Source: Lentzea alba
GTDB taxonomy: Bacteria; Actinomycetota; Actinomycetes; Mycobacteriales; Pseudonocardiaceae
Length of the DNA: 64,000 nucleotides
Assembly (NCBI RefSeq): GCF_011067745.1
Contig: NZ_JAAMPJ010000013.1
Location: 1-64,000, forward strand
Direction: 5' to 3'
Shown here: positions 50,968-59,589 of the stretch, one piece after another
Layout of the letters: every line of letters starts with the position of its first letter
Position numbering within the stretch: the stretch's first letter is position 1
Notes under the pieces: generated by a model
Told to the model about the DNA's origin: nothing
What the model saw: the letters and a program-made list of their open reading frames with translations, nothing else
Databases searched by the model: none
Program-made: the position numbers and the translations under genes

Positions 50968-51744
50968 ATGCGGATCCTCCTAGTCTCCTTGCTGATCATG
51001 CTGCTCGGTGCCCCGTCCGCGTTCGCCCAACAGGACCTGGGACCCGACTACGTCCAGACCCAGTTCGGGCCGATGGGCCCGGCCGGGCGCGACCTGTTGC
51101 AGAAAGTGGCCCTCGCCGGGCTGTGGGAGGGCCCCGCCGGGCGGATGGGCCTGGAGAAGTCGGCGAACCCGCTGGTGCAGGAGGCGGGCCGGCATCTGAT
51201 CGACGGCCACGCCGACCTGGACCGGCGCACCGTCGAGCTCGCCCGCACGCTGAACGTGCAGCTGCCCACGCAGCCCAGCGAGGCCCAGCAGGGCTGGCTC
51301 GACGAAATGCAGGCCGCGCCCGCCCGCAGCGCCGAGTTCGATCGCGTTTTCGCGAACCGGCTGCGCGCCGCGCACGGCGGTGTTTACAACTTCCTCGCCA
51401 CCGTGCGGACCGGCACGCGCAACACCGCGATTCGCGACTACGCCAAGGTGTGCATGGACACGGTGCTCGACCACATGACGGTGCTGGAGGCGACCGGGAT
51501 GGTCGACTTCAACGACACCAAGGCGATTCCGCTGGCCCTGGTCGCGCAGCCGGCGTCGGTCGCGCCCACCACTCCTCCCCGTGCTGTGCCCCAGGTCGTT
51601 CCGCAGAACTCCGCGCAGCAGCAACAGCAGCAGAACACCGGCGGTGTTCCGGACGGGCTGATCGGGTTGGGCGTGTTGGCGCTGGTCGTGGCCGGTATCT
51701 GGTTCTGGAGCAGTGGCCGGAGCAGCCGCAACATGCACCCGTAG
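50968..51744 (+). CDS. DUF4142 domain-containing secreted protein, membrane-anchored
   Basis: A 258-residue exported protein with signal peptide (RILLVSLLIMLLGAPSAFA), a DUF4142 helical domain (KVALAGLWEGPAGRMGLEKS, VQEAGRHLIDGHADLDRRTV, LARTLNV) and a Pro/Gln linker with a run of glutamines. A C-terminal helix (LIGLGVLALVVAGIWFWSSG) completes it. ATG 50968 is preferred; GTG 50926 would lie inside the palindrome. DUF4142 is a ferritin-like helical fold. The role is unknown. Confidence 0.85.
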   Translation: MRILLVSLLIMLLGAPSAFAQQDLGPDYVQTQFGPMGPAGRDLLQKVALAGLWEGPAGRMGLEKSANPLVQEAGRHLIDGHADLDRRTVELARTLNVQLPTQPSEAQQGWLDEMQAAPARSAEFDRVFANRLRAAHGGVYNFLATVRTGTRNTAIRDYAKVCMDTVLDHMTVLEATGMVDFNDTKAIPLALVAQPASVAPTTPPRAVPQVVPQNSAQQQQQQNTGGVPDGLIGLGVLALVVAGIWFWSSGRSSRNMHP

Positions 51745-51746
51745 TG

Positions 51747-51768
51747 TTAAATTGGGCATATGCCTAAG
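51747..51768 (+). promoter_or_regulatory. Leaderless promoter with an operator centred on the start codon
   Basis: TTAAAT (51747-51752) is a likely -10; ATG 51760 follows 7 bases later. TTGGGCATATGCCTAA (51753-51768) is a near-perfect palindrome (one mismatch per half) with GGCATATGCC in its centre, spanning the start codon. A repressor bound here would block initiation. Confidence 0.55.
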
Positions 51769-52914
51769 TCGAGTGCCCAACAAGCGTTGGTCGTAGGAGC
51801 CGGGATCGCCGGGCTTTCCACGGCGTGGTGGCTGGAACGCGCGGGATGGGAGGTGCTCGTCGTCGAGCGGGCACCGTCGTTCCGCGCGGGCGGCTACATG
51901 ATCGACTTCTTCGGGCCGGGTCACGAGGTGGCGCGGCGGATGGGGTTGCTGCCGGCGTTGGAGTCCCGTCGCGCGCCGATCTCCTCGGTGACGAGCGTGG
52001 ATGCTCGGGGGAACCGGCGGAGCGAGATTTCCGCGTCGGCCTACGAGTCGGTCGCCTCCGGGGTGATCAGCCTGTTGCGCGGCGATCTGGCCGACGTGAT
52101 CCGCGCGGACGTGCGCAGCTCGATCCGGTACGGGGTAACGGTTACCGCTCTCGACGACGGCCGGGTGACGTTCTCGGACGGTTCGGTTCGCTCGTTCGAC
52201 CTGATCGTGGGCGCGGACGGGGTGCACTCGACGGTGCGGAAGCTGGTGTTCGGGCCGGCGGCGGCGTTCGTGCGGTATCTGGGGCATCACACGGCGGCGT
52301 TCTCGTTCCAGGACGAGTCGTTGGCCGCTCGGATCGGTTACCGGTACCAGATGTTGACGGTGCCCGAGCGGATGATCGGCTGCTACGCCGTGCGGGACGG
52401 CGCGATGGCCGCGCTGATGTTGTACCGCTCGTCGTCGCCGGAGTTGCCCGCGGATCCGGCGGCGGAGCTGCGTTCGCGGTTCGGTGACCTGGGCTGGGTG
52501 GCGCCCGATCTGCTTTCCGTGGTGCCTGAGGACATCTACTACGACGAAGTGTCCCAAGTGGACATGCCGTCGTGGCATAGCGGGAAGGTCGTGCTGGTCG
52601 GTGACGCGTGCGGGGCCGTGTCGCTGTTCGCCGGCCACGGTGCGTCCCTGGCGATGACCGGCGCGTTCGTGCTGGCGGAAGAGCTTTCTGGTGGTGTCGA
52701 GGGTGCCTTCGACCGCTATCAGGCCCGGATGAAGCCCGCCGTCGAGCACACCCAGGCGTTCGGGCGGCGGTTCATCGGCTGGATGGCGCCCCCGTCCCGC
52801 TGGCGGATCTCGGTGCGCGACATGGCTTTCCGATTGTCCGGGCTGCCCGTCGTGCGGAACCTGATCCGCGGCTCGGTCATGCCGGACGTGGACGGCGTGC
52901 TCACGCCCGCCTAG
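51760..52914 (+). CDS. FAD-dependent monooxygenase (TetX/PHBH-like)
   Basis: A 384-residue flavoprotein: Rossmann motif VVGAGIAGLSTAWWLERAGWEV, RAGGYMIDFFGPGHEVARRM as in TetX-type enzymes, DG motif VGADGVHSTVRKLVFG and GD motif VVLVGDACGAVSLFAGHGASLAMTGA, split by the flavin loop. A C-terminal helix closes the fold. Relatives inactivate tetracyclines or hydroxylate polyketides and aromatics. The transcript is probably leaderless. An HxlR-type relic lies convergently at its 3' end. Confidence 0.9.
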   Translation: MPKSSAQQALVVGAGIAGLSTAWWLERAGWEVLVVERAPSFRAGGYMIDFFGPGHEVARRMGLLPALESRRAPISSVTSVDARGNRRSEISASAYESVASGVISLLRGDLADVIRADVRSSIRYGVTVTALDDGRVTFSDGSVRSFDLIVGADGVHSTVRKLVFGPAAAFVRYLGHHTAAFSFQDESLAARIGYRYQMLTVPERMIGCYAVRDGAMAALMLYRSSSPELPADPAAELRSRFGDLGWVAPDLLSVVPEDIYYDEVSQVDMPSWHSGKVVLVGDACGAVSLFAGHGASLAMTGAFVLAEELSGGVEGAFDRYQARMKPAVEHTQAFGRRFIGWMAPPSRWRISVRDMAFRLSGLPVVRNLIRGSVMPDVDGVLTPA

Positions 52915-53054
52915 CGAGCGTCGTACGCTTCGCGGTTCACCATGACCTCGGCGATGTGCGCCTCGGCCCAGCGGCACAGCACCAGCAACGGCTCGTGCAG
53001 GTGGCGGCCAGCACGCTCCAGTCCGGCATGGTCTGTGACATGGCGCACATCCAT
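52911..53054 (-). pseudogene. HxlR-family regulator remnant (C-terminal part only)
   Basis: A 47-codon frame opens at ATG 53054 and ends at TAG 52913-52911. Residues VTDHAGLERAGRHLHEPLLV, then LCRWAEAHIAEVMVNREAYD, match the end of HxlR winged-helix regulators (LTEAGRxLxPVLxALxxWGxxH). The DNA-recognition helices are absent; a TAA stop lies just upstream in frame. It is most simply the remnant of a deleted regulator gene. Confidence 0.65.
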
Positions 53055-53070
53055 CCATTAGTTACGTTGA

Positions 53071-53084
53071 GGTAATTGGTTACC
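53071..53084. promoter_or_regulatory. GGTAA-N4-TTACC operator-like palindrome
   Basis: GGTAATTGGTTACC is a perfect 5-bp inverted repeat; a second symmetry, TTAC-gttgag-GTAA (53062-53075), overlaps it. Such GTAAC/GTTAC repeats are the kind bound by HxlR-type regulators. It precedes the SnoaL-like gene by 40 bases, next to the HxlR remnant. Confidence 0.5.
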
Positions 53085-53124
53085 TTTGGTGAGCATAGGG
53101 CAACGCCAGCGAAAAGGAGAAGCC

Positions 53125-53520
53125 ATGACCACCCCGCTCACCGTCGTGACCACCTACTTCGAGGCCCTCGAGTCCGGCGACTTCGCCACCGTCGCCGCCC
53201 AGTTCGCCGACGACGTCGTGTGGCACCAGCCGGGTTCGAACCGCTTTTCCGGCGTCCACCACGGCCCTGACGCCGTGGGCGCGATGATCGGCGGCATGAT
53301 GTCGATCTCCGAGGGCGCCTTCACGCTTCACCGCAACGGTCCGTTGATGGTCAACGGGGACGTCGTGGCCGCGACCGTGCACTGGACCGGCAAGCGCTCC
53401 GGTGCCGAGATGGACGGTGTGGGCGTGGACCTGATGCGCGTGGCCGACGGCAAGGTGGCCGAGGTGTGGCTGTTCACCGCCGACCCGGCCGAGGAAGACG
53501 CTTTCTGGGGTGCTGCCTGA
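53125..53520 (+). CDS. SnoaL-like NTF2-fold protein
   Basis: A 131-residue protein with AAAAGGAG in front of ATG 53125. The pattern VVTTYFEALESGDFATVAAQ, then FADDVVWHQPGSNRFSGVHH, AVGAMIGGMMSISEGAF and MRVADGKVAEVWLFTADPA is typical of the SnoaL-like/ketosteroid isomerase-like family. It may act on small molecules; the function is not predictable. The HxlR remnant and its operator-like repeats lie just upstream. Confidence 0.88.
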   Translation: MTTPLTVVTTYFEALESGDFATVAAQFADDVVWHQPGSNRFSGVHHGPDAVGAMIGGMMSISEGAFTLHRNGPLMVNGDVVAATVHWTGKRSGAEMDGVGVDLMRVADGKVAEVWLFTADPAEEDAFWGAA

Positions 53521-53566
53521 CCCGTTCGGGTCGTAACGGCATCGGGCCGTGGCGCGAGATCTTTAC

Positions 53567-56476
53567 ATGTCCGCGCCACGGCAGTACCCCGGTGTGATGG
53601 TGTCGTCGACCTACGCCGACCTGCGCGAACACCGGGCGGCGCTGATGAGCGCGATCCAGGGACAGCAACTCCACGCCGTGGCGATGGAAGACGACACTGC
53701 CCGCCTGGTCACCGTCGTCGAGTCGTCGCTCGAGAAGGTGCGGGACGCGGCGGCCTACGTCGCGATCATCGGCCGCCGCTACGGCGCCGTGCCGGAGTGC
53801 GCCGCGAACCCCGACGGCCTTTCGCTCACCCACCTGGAATTCCGCGAGGCGGTGCGGCTGGGCCGGCCGATCCTGGTGTTCATCATGGGCGCCGGCCACC
53901 TCGTCACCGAGGACGGTGTCGAGCTCGACCCGGTCAAGCGGGCGAAGCTGGAGAAGTTCCGCGAGGAGGCCAAGTTCGCGGGCGGGGACGTGCACCAGGT
54001 CTACGACGAGTTCACGGACCTGGCCTCGTTCGCCACCGCGGCCACGAAGGCGGTGGCCGAGTTGCGCCGTGTGCTCGAAACGCCGCAACCTCGGTCCGAG
54101 AGCGAAGACCACATCCCGGCCGCGCCCGCCCTGTACGCGAAACCGCGCTATCTCGGGTCGCACGACTTCGTCGGCCGCGAGGCGCAGCTGGCGACGTTGA
54201 GCGACTGGGCCAAGCCCGCCGGACAGCACCCGGTGTTGTTGTTCGAGGCGATCGGCGGGTCCGGCAAGAGCATCCTCACCTGGGAGTGGACGAACCGGCA
54301 CGCGCCGGGTGTGCGCGGGGACTGGGCCGGCCGGTTCTGGTACTCCTTCTACGAGGCCGGTGCGGTGATGTCGGACTTCTGCCGGCACGCCCTCGCGTAC
54401 ATGACCGGGAAGCCGCTCAAAGCTCTTGCCGCCAAGAACCAACCGGAACTGACCGAGCTGTTGGTGCAGGAGCTGGAGTCCAGGCCGTGGTTGCTGGTGC
54501 TCGACGGGCTCGAACGCGTCCTGGTCGCCTATCACCGGCTCGACGCCGCCCAGGTGCGTGACGAACAGGCGGGAGGCTCGGACGAGATCGCGCACCGCGA
54601 CCCCACGACCGCCATCCGGCCGGAGGACGACGACCTGTTGCGGTCCTTGGCCGGTGCGGCGCCGTCGCGGATCCTGGTGACCTCGCGGCTCGTCCCGAGA
54701 GTGCTGCTCAACCAGTCCAGCCAGCCGATTCCCGGGGTGCTGCACGAGCGCCTGCCCGGCCTGCGGCCCGCCGACGCCGAGGCCCTCATGCGCAACTGCG
54801 AGGTGAGGGGCGACGCCGCGGCGATGCAGTCGTTCCTGCAGCGCCATTGCGACTGCCATCCGCTCGTCACCGGCATCGTGGCGGGCCTGGTGAACGACTA
54901 CCCGCCTGCCCGCGGCGACTTCGACAGGTGGTCGACCGACCTGAAACACGGCGGGAGCCTGGAGATCGGCGGGCTCGATCTCGTGCAGAAGCGCAACCAC
55001 GTCCTGAGCAAGGCGGTCCACAACCTGCCGAGGGCGAGCCGGAGGCTGTTGTCCACCTTGGCGTTGCTGTCGGGTGCGGTCGACTACGCGAGGCTCGACG
55101 TGTTGAACCGGCGGCGGTCCAGCGCGGCAGCGGTGTCGGATCTGGAACGCAGAGGCCTCCTCCAGTGCGACCGGCAAACCGGTCAGTACGACCTGCATCC
55201 GGTGGTTCGCGCCGTGGTGGCGGACGGCTTGGGTGCCTGGGACCGGAGACGTCTCGGCAACCTGGTGATCGACTACTTCTCCGCCCGCAGGACGACCCGG
55301 TACGAGGCCGTCAGCAGCCTGGACGAACTTCAGGACGACATCACGCTGGTCCGGACGCTGGTGCGCCGGGGCCGGCTGACCGCGGCCGCCGATGTCTACC
55401 TGGGAGGGCTGGACAGGGTGCTGAGGCACCAGTTCGAAGCCGTTGCCGAGATGTCGTCGTTGCTCCGTCCGTTCTTCGGCACGGAATGGTCATCGCCGTC
55501 GCCCAAGTTGCCGGCCGGCGTCGCCTCGGCTCTGGTGAACGACGCGGCCAGCACGTTGAGCCGCCTCGGAGACAGCGGCCAGGCGCGGAAGGCGTGGGAG
55601 ACGGCGTTCCGCCTGGCGATCAAAAGCGGTGACCAGAGAGAGGCTGTGGTGAACCTGTCGAACATCGCCCTCGCAGTGCACTCGGCCAACCGGGTGGCGG
55701 CATCGTGGCGCATCAGGCAGTTGAACCTGCAAGCAGCGGATCGCGTCGCAGACGTGAGGTACGTGCACTGCGCCCGGTTGGACGCTTTCGAATGGCTCGC
55801 CCAGGCCGGCCGGGGCGAGGAGGCGGAAGAGATGCGGAACACGCTGCCTCCCGGAGGCGGCGAAGACGACTTCATGCGGAGGCAAAGGTGTGAAGCCGCA
55901 CTTGTGCACGCCCTCTTCCAGGCCGACCGCGGCGTCCTGACCGACGACGAGCTGGCGAAGGTCGAAGCACAAGGCCGCCGGGCCAACCACCGGGAGGTGA
56001 TTCGGAGTGTGCGTCTGCTGCGCGGCTCGTTGCTCGCGCAGCGCGGTGATTGGCACGGTTCCGCGACCGAGCTGAGCGAGGCGGTGCGGATGGCACGGGA
56101 AGTCGGCATCCCCAGCCCCGCGGCGGAAACCAGGCTCGCCTTGGCGCAGTTCCACCTGGGCCAGCTGTCCGACCCGGCTCAAGTGGCCGGCCGGTTGGCC
56201 GACCAGCACGGCGGTTCGGATCACCAGGCGCTGGCCGAACTCTGGCTCGCCATCGGTGATGCCGACAAGGCCCGCGAACACGCGCTCATCGCCTGCCGGT
56301 GGGCCTGGGCGGACGGCGAGCCCTATGTCCGGTACTACGAGCTGGAACAGGCGAAGCGGTTGCTCGCCGAGTTGGGTGCCCCGATCCCGGTGTTGCCTCC
56401 CTACGACCCCGCCAACGACCCGGAACTGCCGATCGAGGCCGAGGCAAGGGCGTTCCTGAAGACGCTCCGGCGGTGA
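53567..56476 (+). CDS. DUF4062-STAND NTPase with C-terminal repeats; candidate immune sensor
   Basis: A 969-residue protein (GTG 53549 would add six). Residues about 1-110 are DUF4062 (GVMVSSTYADLREHRAALMS, VAIIGRRYGAVPE, LTHLEFREAVRLGRPILVF), a Toll-like or nucleotide-handling fold. About 200-440 is a STAND/NB-ARC-type ATPase: P-loop AIGGSGKSILTW near residue 229, Walker B WLLVLDGLE near 308, then ILVTSR. The remaining part has helical TPR-like repeats. DUF4062-STAND proteins occur in anti-phage and apoptosis-like systems. It is alone, with no Shine-Dalgarno sequence, which suggests low constitutive expression. Confidence 0.82.
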   Translation: MSAPRQYPGVMVSSTYADLREHRAALMSAIQGQQLHAVAMEDDTARLVTVVESSLEKVRDAAAYVAIIGRRYGAVPECAANPDGLSLTHLEFREAVRLGRPILVFIMGAGHLVTEDGVELDPVKRAKLEKFREEAKFAGGDVHQVYDEFTDLASFATAATKAVAELRRVLETPQPRSESEDHIPAAPALYAKPRYLGSHDFVGREAQLATLSDWAKPAGQHPVLLFEAIGGSGKSILTWEWTNRHAPGVRGDWAGRFWYSFYEAGAVMSDFCRHALAYMTGKPLKALAAKNQPELTELLVQELESRPWLLVLDGLERVLVAYHRLDAAQVRDEQAGGSDEIAHRDPTTAIRPEDDDLLRSLAGAAPSRILVTSRLVPRVLLNQSSQPIPGVLHERLPGLRPADAEALMRNCEVRGDAAAMQSFLQRHCDCHPLVTGIVAGLVNDYPPARGDFDRWSTDLKHGGSLEIGGLDLVQKRNHVLSKAVHNLPRASRRLLSTLALLSGAVDYARLDVLNRRRSSAAAVSDLERRGLLQCDRQTGQYDLHPVVRAVVADGLGAWDRRRLGNLVIDYFSARRTTRYEAVSSLDELQDDITLVRTLVRRGRLTAAADVYLGGLDRVLRHQFEAVAEMSSLLRPFFGTEWSSPSPKLPAGVASALVNDAASTLSRLGDSGQARKAWETAFRLAIKSGDQREAVVNLSNIALAVHSANRVAASWRIRQLNLQAADRVADVRYVHCARLDAFEWLAQAGRGEEAEEMRNTLPPGGGEDDFMRRQRCEAALVHALFQADRGVLTDDELAKVEAQGRRANHREVIRSVRLLRGSLLAQRGDWHGSATELSEAVRMAREVGIPSPAAETRLALAQFHLGQLSDPAQVAGRLADQHGGSDHQALAELWLAIGDADKAREHALIACRWAWADGEPYVRYYELEQAKRLLAELGAPIPVLPPYDPANDPELPIEAEARAFLKTLRR

Positions 56477-56527
56477 AAACGGCGGGTCTGCCACCCGTTC
56501 GGGCTAGATCAGGACAGACTGTGCGGC

Positions 56528-57673
56528 GTGGAACGGGAACGCAGGTGGGCGGACAAGGGTGAGGCCATCGGGCACGGCGTGAGCTGGCTCGCGCGGTGGA
56601 GTCTGCGGGTGGCGCTGGCGGCGCTCGGCTTCTGGATGGTCGTGTGGGTGATCGGCCAGCTCTGGGTGGTCGTGATGCCCGTGTTGCTGGGCTTGCTGAT
56701 CACGACGGTGTTGTGGCCGCCGGCGCGCTGGTTGATGTCCAAGGGGTTCAACTCGGCGTTGGCGGCGACGATCGTGCTGATCGTCGGCCTGGCGGTGCTG
56801 GGCGGGGTGATCGCGGCGATCTCCACGTCGATCGCGTCCGGTGTGCCGGAGATCGCGCAGAGCGCGCAGAAGGCCATCACGCAGTTGCAGGACTGGGCCT
56901 CGGGGCCGCCGTTCAACCTCAAGGACACCGACCTCGACCGGTTGATCGCTCAGGGCGTCGAGCAGGTCAAGTCGAGCATCGGGTCGATCGCCAACGGGTT
57001 GCTGACCGGCGCCGGCGCGGTGACGTCCGGTGTCGTCACCGGTTTGGTCGCGCTGCTGCTCGCGTTCTTCTTCGTCAAGGACGGCATGCGGTTCACGCCG
57101 TGGCTGCGCGGGCTCATCGGTGAGCGTGCGGGCGGGCACGTGACGACGGTGCTGGAGCGGGTGTGGGTCACGCTCGGCAGCTTCATCCGCAGCCAGGCGG
57201 TCGTGTCGCTCATCGACGCGGTGTTCATCGGGCTGGGCCTGGTGATCCTCGGCGTGCCGCTGGCGGTTCCGCTGGCCGCGCTGACGTTCCTCGGCGGGTT
57301 CATCCCGATCATCGGCGCGTTCATCGCCGGCGCCCTGGCGGTGCTGGTCGCGTTGGTCAGCAACGGTCTGACGACGGCCATCATCATGCTGATCATCGTG
57401 ATCGTGGTGCAGCAGGTCGAGGGCAACGTGCTGCAGCCCATCCTGCAGTCGCGCAGCCTGCGGTTGCACGCGGCGGTGGTGTTGCTGGTGGTCACCGCGG
57501 GTACCAGCATCTACGGGATCGCGGGCGCGTTCTTCTCGGTGCCGGTCGCCGCGGCCGTGGCCGTCGTCCTGCGCTACCTGGGCGAGGTCATCGAGGCGAG
57601 GTCGGTGCCCGTAATGGATACGTCACAACCTGACGGGGATGATGAGCCCGCCCCCGAACGTTCCCCTGAGTGA
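56528..57673 (+). CDS. AI-2E family transporter (TqsA/PerM-like)
   Basis: A 381-residue membrane protein: N-terminal helices ([20 protein letters not shown], then [16 protein letters not shown]), an extracellular amphipathic section with [20 protein letters not shown], and the AI-2E/UPF0118 block [20 protein letters not shown]. The C-terminal helices with [20 protein letters not shown] and [20 protein letters not shown] complete the family. Substrate is uncertain; some members are ion antiporters rather than signal exporters. Confidence 0.9.
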   Translation: MERERRWADKGEAIGHGVSWLARWSLRVALAALGFWMVVWVIGQLWVVVMPVLLGLLITTVLWPPARWLMSKGFNSALAATIVLIVGLAVLGGVIAAISTSIASGVPEIAQSAQKAITQLQDWASGPPFNLKDTDLDRLIAQGVEQVKSSIGSIANGLLTGAGAVTSGVVTGLVALLLAFFFVKDGMRFTPWLRGLIGERAGGHVTTVLERVWVTLGSFIRSQAVVSLIDAVFIGLGLVILGVPLAVPLAALTFLGGFIPIIGAFIAGALAVLVALVSNGLTTAIIMLIIVIVVQQVEGNVLQPILQSRSLRLHAAVVLLVVTAGTSIYGIAGAFFSVPVAAAVAVVLRYLGEVIEARSVPVMDTSQPDGDDEPAPERSPE

Positions 57674-57699
57674 ACACCGAGCATCAGAGGAGAACCACT

Positions 57700-58197
57700 G
57701 TGACGGAGAAGGCTGTTCTCGCGGGCGGCTGCTTCTGGGGCATGCAGGACCTGTTCCGCCGCCACCCCGGAGTCGTCTCCACCCGCGTCGGCTACACCGG
57801 CGACCCCAGCACGCCGAACGCCACCTACCGCCGCCACGGCAACCACGCCGAGGCGATCGAGATCGTGTTCGACCCCGAGCAGCTGAGCTACCGGCAGATC
57901 CTGGAGTTCTTCTTCCAGATCCACGACCCGTCGACCCGCGACCGTCAGGGCAACGACATCGGCGCCAGCTACCGTTCGGCGATCTTCTACTCCGACGACG
58001 CGCAGAAGAAGGTCGCGGAGGAGACGATCGCGGACGTCGACGCTTCGGGGAAGTGGCCGGGCAAGGTCGTCACCGAGGTCACCCAGGCGTCGGACTTCTG
58101 GGAGGCCGAGCCGGAGCACCAGGACTACCTGGAGCGCTACCCGAACGGCTACACGTGCCACTACGTGAGGCCGGAATGGCAGCTCGGCGAGAAGTAG
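57700..58197 (+). CDS. msrA: Peptide-methionine (S)-S-oxide reductase MsrA
   Basis: A 165-residue enzyme with the active-site motif [15 protein letters not shown]. It continues with [10 protein letters not shown] and the conserved [17 protein letters not shown], then [20 protein letters not shown] and the C-terminal region with [14 protein letters not shown] 57700 with AGAGGAG 7 bases upstream is the start. It repairs oxidised methionine. The MOSC gene overlaps its end by 22 bases. Confidence 0.95.
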   Translation: MTEKAVLAGGCFWGMQDLFRRHPGVVSTRVGYTGDPSTPNATYRRHGNHAEAIEIVFDPEQLSYRQILEFFFQIHDPSTRDRQGNDIGASYRSAIFYSDDAQKKVAEETIADVDASGKWPGKVVTEVTQASDFWEAEPEHQDYLERYPNGYTCHYVRPEWQLGEK

Positions 58198-58673
58198 AGA
58201 TCGTCGCGCTGCACGCTTCACCCGTGCACGCCTACGAGGGTCGTCCGTCGGACGGCCCTCGTCCCGATCCGGGGCCGGTTTCGCAGGGCCACGTGGAGTT
58301 GCGGGCCGGCCTCGGGATCGTCGGTGACAGGTACTTCAACCACCCGGCGCATCGCAACGCCGCCGTCACGGTGCTCGCCGCCGAGTCGCTCGATCCCTGG
58401 TCGGTGGATCCGTTGGTGGCCCGGCGGAACATCGTCGTGCGCGGGTTCGACGTGGACTCATTGCCGCGCGGCACCGTGTTCAGTCTCGACACCGGCGACG
58501 GGCCGGTGCGGTTCGAGGTCCACCGGCAGGCCAACCCGTGCGCCTGGATGGACGTGGTCATCGCTCCGGGCGCGTTCAAGGGATTGCGCGGCAAGGGTGG
58601 CATCCGGACGGTGCCGCTCGATGACGGGGTGCTGCGCGTCGGCAGAGCGGCGCTCGACGTGGTCGGCGCGTGA
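58176..58673 (+). CDS. MOSC domain-containing protein
   Basis: A 165-residue protein with the MOSC core: [33 protein letters not shown] and [20 protein letters not shown]. The region with [20 protein letters not shown] contains the conserved cysteine for a molybdenum cofactor. Start ATG 58176 lies within msrA with GAGG 5 bases upstream, so the two are coupled. It may deliver sulfur to Mo/W cofactor enzymes or act on amidoxime substrates (family knowledge). Confidence 0.9.
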   Translation: MAARREVEIVALHASPVHAYEGRPSDGPRPDPGPVSQGHVELRAGLGIVGDRYFNHPAHRNAAVTVLAAESLDPWSVDPLVARRNIVVRGFDVDSLPRGTVFSLDTGDGPVRFEVHRQANPCAWMDVVIAPGAFKGLRGKGGIRTVPLDDGVLRVGRAALDVVGA

Positions 58674-58740
58674 GGGAGTTGTCCCGCACGCAGACGACGG
58701 CCGTAGTGGGGGACAGGACAGCGCCACCACCGAGCCGGCC

Positions 58741-59589
58741 TCAGGAGGTCGGGGTCTCGCCGACCCAGGCGCCGGACAGCAGGTACCGGGGCAGGTAGTC
58801 GGACTCCACGCGCACTTCGATGCCCACTTCTTGGGCGAGCACGGCCATCGCCAGCGGCGCCAGCGCGATGAAACCGTCGGGATTCGTCGCCCGGTCAGCA
58901 GCGGACCAGTGCTGCCGGTGCAGGTCGAGCGCGCGTTCCAACGACTCGTTGAACCGGTCCGCGTCGCGGTCGAGCACGTAGTACAGCAGCTCCATGGGCG
59001 GGTAGATCAACCGCGTGATCAGTTCCTGCGGGGTGTCCGACGCGCTGTTCACCAGCTCCACGGTCGTGGCGAACTTCGCGTCGAGGTCCGGACCGTTGCG
59101 GAAGAAGGTCTGCAGGGTGTCGACCCAGGCGTACATGAAGTCGTCGTAGCCGACGTCCGCCGCGCGCATCACCTCCTCCGGGACCGAGGCCAGCGCCGTC
59201 AGCCGCTGCTCCTCGCGGCAGATGACCGCGAGCCACGTCGCGGTGAGCCAGTACCCGGCGCGGTTGTGCTGGCCCGGTGGGGTGGTCGAGATGCGCATCC
59301 TGCGGCCGACGGTGTACTCGATCGACTCCACGGACGTGTCGACCACCGCGAACAGCGCCGACGCGGCCTGCATCGCGGTGACCAGGTCGTCCCAGGTCAA
59401 CACGTCCTTGGCGGTGGGGTCGGGCACCGTGCGCAGTGCGGCCAGCTTCAGCGACCTGCGCAGCACGGAGGTCAACGCGAGCGGGGTCCGCTCCACCTGG
59501 TCGATGAACGTCGGCAGAATGGCGGATGTCTCCGCGATCATCTCCCCGGCCAGCTCGCGGTCGACTTCATGGCGCGGCAAGGTTGTCAC
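58741..59589 (-). CDS. Imm49-family immunity protein
   Basis: A 282-residue, mostly helical protein. It begins at GTG 59589 within a GTGA overlap with the toxin gene directly upstream. Recognised by GYWLTATWLAVICREEQRLT, ADVGYDDFMYAWVDTLQTFF and the C-terminal FIALAPLAMAVLAQEVGIEV, then SDYLPRYLLSG, as in Imm49 immunity proteins of polymorphic toxin systems. It should bind and neutralise the toxin's C-terminal nuclease. The overlap ensures stoichiometric expression. Confidence 0.88.
   Translation of the reverse strand: MTTLPRHEVDRELAGEMIAETSAILPTFIDQVERTPLALTSVLRRSLKLAALRTVPDPTAKDVLTWDDLVTAMQAASALFAVVDTSVESIEYTVGRRMRISTTPPGQHNRAGYWLTATWLAVICREEQRLTALASVPEEVMRAADVGYDDFMYAWVDTLQTFFRNGPDLDAKFATTVELVNSASDTPQELITRLIYPPMELLYYVLDRDADRFNESLERALDLHRQHWSAADRATNPDGFIALAPLAMAVLAQEVGIEVRVESDYLPRYLLSGAWVGETPTS

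Noticed and set aside
50980-53058. 692-codon minus-strand ORF
   Set aside because: Shadow of the DUF4142 and FAD monooxygenase genes. Only the separate 47-codon HxlR-like fragment in another frame at its right end has recognisable sequence.
58674-58740. Possible bidirectional terminator between MOSC and Imm49 (tgtccc/gggaca pairing)
   Set aside because: Only a 6-bp stem with a long loop; too weak to call.
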